Below are positions 25,201 to 37,200 of a DNA stretch of 64,000 nucleotides, piece after piece; the first letter of the stretch is position 1, and every line of letters starts with the position of its first letter. The DNA lies in the NCBI GenBank assembly GCA_965243105.1, contig CBDEUC010000003.1, forward strand, positions 2,046,001 to 2,110,000. Reading direction: 5' to 3'. Position numbers and translations under genes: made by a program. The notes under the pieces are model-generated. The model was not told the DNA's origin, searched no databases, and was given only the letters and a program-made list of their open reading frames with translations. This stretch comes from WLWS01 sp965243105. GTDB taxonomy: Bacteria; Pseudomonadota; Gammaproteobacteria; Eutrophobiales; Eutrophobiaceae.

Positions 25201-28200
25201 ACGCCAATGATCTGAGTGGTAAAGCCGTTTCCGGTGCAGGAGATATCAATGGTGACGGTTTTGATGACATCCTGGTTGGTGCGCCACTGGCCGATCCCAA
25301 TTTCAGTAACAGCGGTCAGAGCTATGTCGTATTCGGCAAGGACTTTCGAGAAGAGGCAGATCTGGTTGGAACGATGGGTGATGACATCCTGGCAGGATCT
25401 TCTGCCGATGAAATCCTGGTGGGTGGTCTTGGTGATGACATACTCGATGGTGCGGAAGGTAATGACGTTCTCATTGGTGCTGCGGGCGATGATGTACTTG
25501 TGTTTGATAGTGTAGACCAGTTACGCGTGGACGGTGGTAGCGGGGTGGACACCCTGCGTTTTGATGGCGCCGGGCAAAACCTGGATTTAATCGCAGAGCG
25601 TAACGGGCCTATAGAAGGTATCGAAATTATTGATTTAACTGGTTCAGGCAGCAATACGCTGACGCTGGATACCCTGTCGCTGGTGTCTCTCTCCGATATA
25701 TCCAACACCCTGCAAATATCCGGAAATGCCGATGATGTCGTGACCCTGGAAGGTCATTTTGTTAATACCGCAAGCCTGGTGATCGATGGTCAGAATTACT
25801 CAGAATACACAAATGGAGTCGCGGTGGCCCTGGTGCAGGATGCCATTTCGTCTTTGACCATCCTGGCACCTCCCAATATTGCCCCGGAAAGCCTGACGCC
25901 AGAAGACATTACAAGCAGCGCGCTCGTTAGCACTGACCTTGTCATATCAGGTCTCGGAGTCAGTGATCTTGATGCAGGTGCTCTTCCTGTGCAGGTAACC
26001 CTGAGTACCGATCTCGGCAGTCTTTCACTTAGCCAGGTAAGTGGCCTGAGTTTCAGTGCTGGTGACGGTACCACTGATATGTTGATGAGCTTCACAGGAA
26101 ACCTTGCTGACATTAATGCGGCCTTGAGCAATGCTACATTCCAGAAGGAGTTTGGTGTTGCGACTATCACACTCACTGTCGATGATCTTGGTAATAGCGG
26201 TTCCGGTGGAGCTCTCCAGGATTCCGAATCATTCACCATAGACTCTGTTCTCTCCCTGTCTTTTAATCGACTGGATGGGGCTAATGGCTTCACAATTAAC
26301 GGAGTCGATGCCGGAGACAATAGTGGCTTTTCAGTATCATCAGCCGGCGATGTTAATGGCGATGGCCTGGACGATCTCATGATTGGAGCGCGCCGGGCAG
26401 ACCCCGTCGATGACGATAACGGCGAGACCTATATCGTGTTCGGTCAATCTTCCGGGTTTCCCGCCACTTTCGAGCTTTCCAGCCTGGATGGCAGCAATGG
26501 TTTCGTGCTGACAGGTATTAACCGGGATGACTTCAGTGGTCAAAGTATTTCCACCGCAGGAGACATTAACAACGATGGTTTTAGTGATCTCCTTATCGGC
26601 GCCTGGGGGGCTGATCCAAATGGAAGCCAGAGCGGCGAAAGCTATATTGTATTTGGCAAGGCCAGTGGGTATTCAGCGTCTATAGCACTCGATTTGCTTG
26701 ATGGTAGTAACGGTTTCCAGCTGAACGGAATTGACCCAGATGATGCGTCCGGGATCTCTGTATCGACGGTGGGCGACATTAATACGGATGGCCTGGCCGA
26801 CATTATTATTGGTGCTTGGGGGGCTGACCCAAATGGTAGTCAAAGTGGTGAAAGTTACGTGGTATTTGGAAAAACCAGTGGCTTTGAGACTTCGTTGGAT
26901 CTTGCGGGGTTAAACGGTGCAAACGGGTTTCGGATAAATGGAAAAGCGGCATTTGATGTAAGTGGGTTTTCTGTCGCATCCGCGGGTGATGTCAATGGCG
27001 ATGGAATTGATGATGTTATTATCGGCGCATTCGGAGCCCAGGGTGGTGATCCTTTCCAAAGTGCGGCAGGTGAATCTTACATCGTTTTCGGAAAAAAGGG
27101 AGGGTTCGAAGCCAATTTTGAGTTGTCTAGCCTGGATGGTAGCAACGGATTTCAGGTAAATGGTATTGTTAGAAATGACAATAGCGGAGTGTCAGTTTCA
27201 TCAGCTGGGGATGTTAATGGCGATGGCATTGACGACATAATCATAGGTGCAGATGAGGCGAGTACAGCTAATGGCAGTGATAGCGGAGAGAGTTATGTTG
27301 TCTTTGGATCAGATAGTGGGTTTAGCGCTACGTTCGAACTTTCAAGCCTTGATGGAAGTAATGGTTTTCAAATAGACGGTGCCAGCCAATATGACGAGGT
27401 TGGTCACTCCGTCTCCTTTGCGGGAGACATGAATGGTGATGGATATGACGATCTGATAATTGGATCCCGATATGCTGATCCTGGTGGCAGTAGGTCTGGA
27501 GAGAGTTATGTTCTTTTCGGTAAGCCCAGTGGTTTTTCTTCCCTGGTAGATCTATCAGCGCTAAACATAGCGGATGGAATTTTTCTGCACGGAGCAAATC
27601 CGGATGATCAGAGTGGTCATTCTGTTTCTGCTGCGGGTGATATAAATGGGGACGGTTTTGATGATGTAATAATTGGTGCTAAATATGCAGATCCCGCCGG
27701 GAAGGGTGGTGCAGGGGAAAGCTACCTAATCTACGGCAAAGATTTTCGTAACGAAGCAGATTACATTGGTACTGCTGGAATTGACAATCTCACGGGCACG
27801 GGCAGCAATGAGAATCTTATCGGTGGATTGGGTGATGACATTCTGGATGGTGCAGGAGGAAATGATGTCCTCATAGGCGGTGCCGGTGACGATGTGCTGG
27901 TACTTGATTTAGCTGATACTGTCCGTGTTGATGGTGGACATGGTATTGATACTCTGCGTTTCGATGGTGCTGGTCAGAGCCTTGATCTGAAAACCAATCG
28001 AAGCAGCGCTTTTGAAAATTTCGAAATCATCGATTTTGATGGCTCAGGGGCGAACACCCTGATCCTTGATACCCAGGCGTTACTCTATCTTTCTGATACC
28101 AGCAACGCGCTTCAGATTTCCGGGGGGGCTGATGACTCACTTAGCCTGGAAGGAAATTTTTTCAATAACGGTGCCACCGTGATTAACGGCCAGAATTTCA

Positions 28201-31200
28201 CCGAGTACACTGACGGAAATGCAGTTGTACATGTGCAGGACACAATTGGATCAGTGTCCTTTGTTCTCGGACCTAACGATGCACCCGCCGTTGTCGTTCC
28301 CCTTGCATTGACCACCAGTCAGCTTGGCCCGTCCGGATTAATCCTGGATGGACTGGAGATTATTGACTCCGATGCTGGGCCCAATGACGTCGAAATCAGC
28401 TTTTCCACCGATATCGGCAGTCTTTCTCTTTCCCAGACGACCGGGCTTGTCTTTACAAGCGGTGATGGTACAGAGGACAGTGCCATGATTTTCCGCGGCA
28501 CGCTCACTGATATCAATGCTGCCCTGAACGGCGCCGTTTACCATAAAGAATTTGGCATGGCGACGCTGACACTGGCTGTGGACGACCTCGGCAGCAGCGG
28601 TACAGGCGGTCCTCTCAGCGATAGCGAAAGCTTTACTGTTACCTCCAACTTGATTATGAGCCTGGACCAGTTGGATGGTTCCAATGGCTATTCCATTAAC
28701 GGTATAGCCCAGGGTGATAATAGTGGTATTTCAGTCTCCTCTGCGGGAGATATAAACAATGACGGCCTGGATGACATAATCATCGGCGCGCATTTCGCAG
28801 ATCCGGGAGGCGTTATTGGGGCCGGGCAAAGCTATGTTGTATTTGGACAGCAATCCGGCCACCCGGCTTCCCTGGATCTATCCAGTCTCGATGGCACAAA
28901 CGGATTTCAAATTAACGGTATTTTTCAGAGCGACCTGAGTGGCAGGCCGGTGTCCAGTGCCGGTGATGTGAATAACGACGGTATAGACGATCTGTTGATT
29001 GGTGCTTCCGAGGCAGATGCAACGGCGGTCAATAGTGGTGCGGCTTATGTAATTTTTGGTGGAGGATCATATGGCTCAAGCTTTGAGCTTTCCAGCCTGG
29101 ATGGCAGTAACGGCTTCCAGTTAAACGGGATTAATGCGGGTGACCGGGCCGGTTTTTCGCTTTCCGCTGCCGGAGATATAAATGGTGACGGTATTGCAGA
29201 CTTGCTGATTGGTGCACCCAACGCCGACCCGGATGGCCACAATGCCAAGGGCGAGTCCTATGTCGTGTTCGGGCAAGACGGGGGTTTCTCGGCCAGCCTG
29301 GATCTTGCTAACCTGAATGGCAATAATGGCTTTGTCGTGCAGGGTGTCGATTTTAATGATGAGAGTGGTAATGCTGTATCCATGGCGGGAGACGTCAATG
29401 GCGACGGCATCGACGATTTAATCATCGGTGCGTGGCGAGCAGATGAGCCGAATACAGACTCCGGAGAGAGTTATGTCGTTTTCGGAAAAAGTTCAGGTTT
29501 TGATGCTTCAATCAAGCTGTCAGACCTTGATGGAAATAATGGGTTCAGGCTCAGGGGCATCGACGGGAATGACTTGAGCGGAATGTCTGTTTCTGGAGCT
29601 GGTGATATCAACGGCGACGGCCTCGATGACCTTATTATCGGCGCATTTTTTGCCGATGCCAATGGAAGTCAGAGTGGTGAGAGCTACGTCGTATTCGGCA
29701 ATGACATTGGGTTCTCGAGTTCAATAGATCTCTCAGGCCTGGATGGCACAAACGGGTTTCAGGTAAATGGTATTCTCGCCCGCGATTTTAGCGGTGTGAG
29801 TGTGTCGAGTGCTGGAGATGTCAATGGAGACGGTTACGGTGATCTATTGATCGGCGCTCACAGCGCAGATTCAAACGGAAACGATTCGGGTGAAAGCTAC
29901 CTGGTTTTCGGAAAGTCAACAGGCTTTGGCAGCAGCCTTGAACTATCCAGCCTTGGCGGGAGTGACGGCGCAATAATAAGGGGTGTTTCTGTAGGTGACA
30001 ATAGCGGTCGTTCGGTTTCGAGTGCTGGTGATATCAATGGTGATGGTTTTGACGATGTTCTCATCGGCGCATATCGTTCAAGTATAAACGGTTCAACTGC
30101 TGGACAAAGCTATGTCATTTTTGGTGGCGACTATCTAGGCGAAATCGACTTCAAGGGTGGTTCCGGAAATGATGTATTGATTGGCAGCGGCGCTGACGAG
30201 GTGCTTATTGGTGCCCAGGGCGATGATATTCTTGAAGGTGGTGGCGGAAACGATGTACTAATTGGCGCTGCGGGGGATGACATCCTTGTTTATGACAGCG
30301 CTGATCAATTGCGAGTTGATGGGGGAAGTGGAACAGACACGCTGCGCGTTGATGGTTCAGGCCAGGTACTTGATCTTATCAGTGATAGAGCAACCCACAT
30401 TGAAGGTGTCGAGGTCATAGACCTTGATGGCACTGGTGCCAACGCACTGCTGCTCGACACCCTGGCGCTTGTTTCACTTTCTGATAATGACAATACCTTG
30501 CGCATAGGCGGTGGGGCGGATGATGCAGTCACATTGCGGGGAGGCTTTATAAATAGCGGAACCGTGCTCATCAATGGGCAGAATTACACGGAATATAGCG
30601 ATGGCGTCGCGATTGCCCAGGTAGCGGATTCCATTTCCTCGGTTACCCTGGTACAGGATATTAACAATGCGCCAGTCAGTATCGTACCGGCCGATTTGAC
30701 CACTAGCATGCTGGTATTGACGGATCTGAGCATTGATGGCTTGCATGTGTTCGATGTTGATGCAGGTTCCGACAATGTGGAAGTCACTCTTTCAACAGAT
30801 CTGGGTAGCCTGTCTTTGAGCCAGACAACAGGCCTCACGTTTAGCAATGGTGATGGTAGTGAAGACAGCAGCATGACCTTCAGCGGCAGCATCAGCGATA
30901 TCAACCTGGCACTGGACGGGGTGACTTATCAAAAACATTTTGGTCTCGCTACCGTGACCCTTGCTGTTGATGACCTTGGAAATAACGGTACGGGTGGTGC
31001 GCTGCAGGATTCGGAGAGCTTTACCATCAATTCCGAGTATGTACTTTCACTCGCTGATCTTGAAACAGGTAGCGGATTTACCCTCAATGGCATGGACAGC
31101 AATAGTCGCAGTGGCCGCTCGGTGTCATCTGCCGGTGATGTCAATGGTGACGGCTTCGATGATGTCATTATCGGTGCCTATCACGCGGTTGGCGCGGTCC

Positions 31201-34200
31201 CAGCTGCTGGTGAGAGTTACGTGGTGTTCGGCGAGGCCACTGGTGTACCAGCGCAAGTTGAGCTGGCCAGCCTGGATGGCACTAACGGTTTTATTCTCAA
31301 CGGTATTGATAACGGGGATGACAGCGGATTTTCGGTTTCTTCCGCCGGAGACATTAACAATGATGGTTTTGATGACCTGCTTATTGGTGCACCAGAAGGC
31401 GATGCGGGTGGTGGCTCCAGCGGTGAAACTTATGTGGTATTTGGAAAAGCCGCCGGGTTTGCGGCGACCCTGGAGCTTTCTTTACTTGATGGTATAAACG
31501 GCTTCCAGGTCACGGGACAGGACACCTCAGACAGGTTGGGATTCAGCGTATCGTCCGCCGGTGATATGAATGGTGATGGTCTTGCAGACATGCTCATCGG
31601 GGCAAGAACGGCCGAAGGAGGAGGTGGAGTCCGCGGTGAAACTTATGTTGTTTTTGGTAATGAAAATGGATACGGGGATGAGCTGGATCTGAATAAGCTC
31701 AATGGTGTCAATGGTTTCCAAATAAACGGGATTGCTGACGGTGACGCGAGTGGTAGTACGGTCTCGGCCGCAGGTGACGTCAATGGTGATGGTATTGATG
31801 ATGTCATTATTGGTGCCTACCTGGCAAATCCGACAAGTGATGATGAAGGCCAGACATATATCGTGTTTGGGAAGACGGAGATTTTCGATAAATCCCTGGA
31901 CCTTGCCAGCCTTGACGGCACTAACGGCTTCATCCTGAATGGCGTCGACGTCAATGATTTCAGTGGGCGCTCGATTTCATCGGCTGGTGATATTAACGGT
32001 GACGGTGTCGCCGACATTATTATTGGTGCGAACGAAGCAGATCCCAATGGCAGCCGAAGTGGTGAAAGTTATGTCCTGTTTGGACAGGCTGGCGGCTTTG
32101 TGTCTTCCATTAACCTGGCAGATATTGATGGTGTCAATGGTTTTACCGTCAATGGCGCTGGTTACAATCATCATAGTGGTTACGCAGTATCCGGTGCCGG
32201 TGATGTCAACGCGGATGGGCTTGACGATCTGCTCATTGGCGCCCACGGCACTGGTGAAAGCTATGTTATCTATGGCCGTACAGCAGGGTTCAGTGCCAGC
32301 ATCGAGCTTTCAGGGCTGGGACCAGCTGATGGATTTGTGCTAAAAGCGAGTCCGGGCATATCAGCGGGTCGTTCAGTCTCAGGCGCAGGTGATGTCAATG
32401 GTGACGGTTATGACGACATTATCATCGGCGCACCCTTTGCCGACCCAAACAATTTTAATGCCGGAGAAAGCTATCTTGTATACGGTAACAATTTCTCAGG
32501 TGACGTTGATTATGCTGGTACAGCAGGCGACGACAGCTTGTCTGGAACGGCTGCGAATGAAAGCCTGGTAGGTGGCCTGGGTGATGACCTGCTTGATGGC
32601 GCAGGTGGTAGCGATGTCCTGATAGGTGCAGCGGGTGATGATGTACTGGTTTACGATGCTGCAGATACCCTGCGCGTAGATGGTGGTAGCGGCCTGGATA
32701 CCCTCCGTTTCGATGGAGCGGGCCAGAGCCTGGACCTGGTTAGCGATCGCAGTACGCCCATTAACGGCATCGAGATCATTGAATTGGATGGTTCCGGTGC
32801 AAATAGCCTGTTCCTAGATAAGCTGTCACTGGTGTCCCTGTCTGACACGAGCAATATGTTACGTATTTCCGGTGGGGCCGACGATGCCGTGAGCCTCAAG
32901 GGTCATTTTGTCAATTCCGGCAGCGTGATTATCAATGGACTGAATTACACGGAATATAGTGACGGTGTTGCCGTTGCCCAGGTACAGGACGCGATTAATT
33001 CATTGACCTTGCTGCAAGGGGATAATCAGGGGCCGGCCAGCCTGGTTCCAAATGCACAGGAAACAAGCCAGGTTCTCCTGGCTGATTTTGTTATACCGGA
33101 TTTACAGGTATTCGACGCGGATTCGGGAGCAAATCACTTAGAGGTGACCCTGGGCACGGACCTTGGCAGCCTGTCCTTAAGCCAGGCAACAGGCCTGATC
33201 TTTAGCGTGGGTGATGGTGTTGAAGACACGACAATGACTTTCAGGGGCAGTGTAACGGATGTCAATGCTGCTCTTGCCGGTACAACTTTCCAGAAAGAAT
33301 TCGGTGTTGCCACCGTGACACTGTCTGTAGATGATCTGGGCAATAGCGGGGCTGGCGGTGCTTCACAGGACTCGGAAAGTTTTACCATCAACACGCGCCC
33401 GGAACTGGTGCTTAACCAGCTTGACGGTATCGGTGGATTCCAGATAGATGGCATCGCCGCCGACGACAGCAGCGGGCTCTCGGTTGCGTCAGCCGGAGAT
33501 GTCAATGGCGATGGATTTGATGATTTCATTATCGGGGCAACCAGTGCTGATCCAAACGGTAATTTCAGTGCCGGGGAGAGCTACGTGGTTTTTGGCGCGG
33601 CCTCTGGTTTTCCCACATCCTTCTCTCTTTTTGATCTTGATGGCAGCAACGGTTTCAAACTCTCCGGGATAAACAGTGCTGATGGAAGTGGGCGATCGGT
33701 TTCTGGCGTTGGTGATATCAATAACGATGGCCTTTCCGACATCCTGGTTGGTGCGCCGAGTGCCGATCCCAATGGTAGTGCATCCGGGCAGGCTTATATT
33801 ATTTATGGCAGCTCCAGTGGTTTCAGTCCCAACATCGACCTCTCAGGTCTCGATGGTATCAATGGTTTCCAGATAAATGGAATTGATAGTGGCGATGAAT
33901 TAGGCGGGTCGGTGTCCCATGCCGGTGATGTCAATGGTGATGGCCTGGCGGATATGATTATTGGTGCAAGAGGGGGAGACGCCAATGGCAATGTCAGCGG
34001 GGAAAGTTATCTTGTATTTGGACAGGCGAATGGCTTTGGTTCAACGCTCGAATTATCAGGATTGAATGGCGTCAACGGCGTCCAGTTAAATGGCATTGAT
34101 GCGGTGGATTTCAGTGGTCACTCAGTATCGAACGCTGGAGATGTCAATGGTGACGGTGTTGATGACCTCATTATAGGTGCCTACCGTGCGGATCCCAATG

Positions 34201-37200
34201 GTAGTGATAGCGGAGAAAGCTATGTTGTTTTTGGCAAGACCGGTAATTTTTCTGAATCAATCGAATTGTCTGCCCTGGACGGCAGTAATGGCTTTATCCT
34301 GAATGGTATTGATTTTGGTGATAATAGCGGTTACTCCGTTTCCACTGCCGGTGACATAAACGGTGATGGCATCGATGATTTGATTATTGGCGCCTGGCGG
34401 GCCGATCCAACACCTGGTGACACCGGGGAAAGTTACGTCGTGTTCGGTCAAACTGGCGGATTTACCACGTCCATCGAATTGTCTGCACTTGATGGTACCA
34501 ATGGTTTTCAACTAAACGGTGTTGCACAGACTGATCGTAGCGGAGTTTCAGTATCTACTGCTGGTGATATAAACGCCGATGGCTATGATGACATCATAAT
34601 CGGCTCCTATCTTGCCGACCCTAACGGTACTGAAAGCGGCGAAAGCTATATCGTTTTCGGAAAGGCCTCCGGCTATACCGCTACATTTGATCTCGCTGAT
34701 GTCGATGGCAGTAATGGCATTGTTGTAGAAGGGGCATCATTTCGCGACTGGAGTGGATGGGCGGTTTCCAATGCCGGTGATGTTAATGGTGACGGCTATG
34801 AAGATGTCATCATTGGCGCAAGGGAAGCAGATGTGGGTGATGTTATAGACGCAGGTAAGAGCTACCTCCTTTTCGGCCGGGATTTCCGCTCTGATGTTGA
34901 TTTTGAGGGAACGGCAGGCGATGACATGCTGGGCGGAACGGCCGCTGATGAAGCACTGGTCGGTGGCCTTGGCGATGATGTACTGGACGGTTCAGCAGGA
35001 AATGACGTGTTAATCGGTGCAGCCGGCGATGATGTATTGGTATATGACGCAGCGGACAGAACGCGTGTTGATGGTGGTAGCGGCATGGATACATTGCGTG
35101 TTGATACTGCAGGACAGGTAATTGACCTGGTTGCGGACAGGACTACCCCCATTGAAGGTATAGAGATTATTGATCTGAATGGCAGCGGTGCGAACAGCCT
35201 GTTACTGGACAAGCTGGCGCTGGTTTCCTTATCAGACACAAGCAATGTCCTGCGTATATCGGGCGGAGCGGATGATGGGGTAAGCCTTACCGGGCATTTT
35301 GTTAATACCGGCAGCGTGGTAATCGATGGTCAGAGTTATACAGAATATTCCGATGGTGCAGCAATTGCCCAGGTACAGGACTCAATCTTATCTATCACGC
35401 TGCTGGACGGACCTAACGATGCGCCAATAAGTCTTGTACCAGATTCATTAACGACCAGCATGCTTGTATTTTCCGATTTTTCTATTCCAAACCTGGGCAT
35501 TTATGACTCTGATGCCAGGGGAGCTGATATTGAGGTAACCCTGAGCACCGATCTCGGCAGCCTGTCTCTTGGTCAGACGACTGGTTTGAATTTTACTGCC
35601 GGAGACGGCATTGAAGATATGATGATGACTTTCACAGGAAGCCTGTCTGATATAAACGGCGCGCTTTCTGGTTCAAGTTTTCAGAAAGAGTTTGGTCTGG
35701 CGACTGTCACATTACTCGTTGATGATCTGGGTAGTAGTGGCACCGGTACTGCACTGTCCGATTCCAAGAGTTTCATAATCAATTCAAACTATGTACTCAA
35801 GAGTGATGATCTTGATGGAACTAATGGTTTTACTATTAACGGCATCAATCAAGATGATAGAAGTGGCCGATCAGTTTCTTCAGCGGGAGACATAAATGAC
35901 GATGGCTACGATGACATCCTAATTGGTGCATACCAGGCAGATCCCGGTGGAAGTAGTCAGAGCGGGCAGAGCTACGTGGTATTCGGCTCAGCGAGCGGTT
36001 TTTCTTCTTCTTTTGAACTCTCAACCCTGGATGGCAGCAATGGTTTTTCGATGAATGGGATTGATGTGGACGATAACAGCGGACTTTCCGTCTCTGCTGC
36101 AGGCGACTTGAATAGTGATGGGATAGATGACCTTGTGATAGGTGCTTTTGGAGGAGATGCAGGCGATACAAATAGCGGAGAAAGTTATGTACTGTTTGGC
36201 AAATCCACCGCCTTCTCCTCCAGTATTGAGCTTTCCAGCCTTGATGGAAGTAATGGATTTCAGATTAACGGTATTGATTCTGCGGATAATTCGGGTGTCT
36301 CTGTATCAAATGCGGGAGATATCAACGGCGACGGCTATGATGATCTGATCGTCGGTGCCAATGGCGCAGATGCCAACGGAATCAATAGCGGGGAAAGTTA
36401 CGTTATCTTCGGTGATGCTGCTGGCTTTTCTGCATCAATTGATCTTTCTACCCTGGATGGCACTAATGGTTTCAAGTTAAATGGAATTCAATCGGCTGAT
36501 TCGAGTGGTATTTCTGTTGCGGATGCGGGTGATGTGAATGGTGACGGCATTGATGATCTTCTTATCGGCGCTAATCGTGCTAGCCCAGCGAGCAGCAGTA
36601 GCGGCGAAGCCTATGTCGTATTTGGCAAGGCAGACGGATTCAGTGCATCAGTTAACCTGTCCAACCTCGATGGAAGCAACGGATTTGAATTAACCGGCAT
36701 CGGTTCACACACGCGCGCCGGGACATCAGTTTCTTCAGCTGGCGATATCAATGGGGATGGATATTCAGATATTCTCGTCGGCGCAAACGGTGCAGATACA
36801 ACGAACGGATCGAATACGGGTCAAATTTATGTGATTTTTGGAAAGCAGGATGGATTTTCTGCGTCAACAGCTCTGCATACCCTTGATGGCTCTAACGGCT
36901 TTATCATAAATGGTGAATCTCAAAACGATAATAGCGGTCTATCCGTATCTGGAGCGGGCGACGTCAATGGTGATGGTTTTGATGACATTATTATTGGGGC
37001 ACTCCTGGCAGATGCACCAAACAGTGATTCTGGTAAAGGTTACGTTGTATTCGGAAAAGCCAGCGGGTTTTCGACGGTTTTCGAACTATCTGCTCTGAGT
37101 ACAAATGGTGGTTATATAATCGAGGGCTCGGAAATTTCGGCAAGGACGGGGATAAGTGTCTCTGGTGCAGGAGACATAGACGGAGATGGGCTCGATGATG

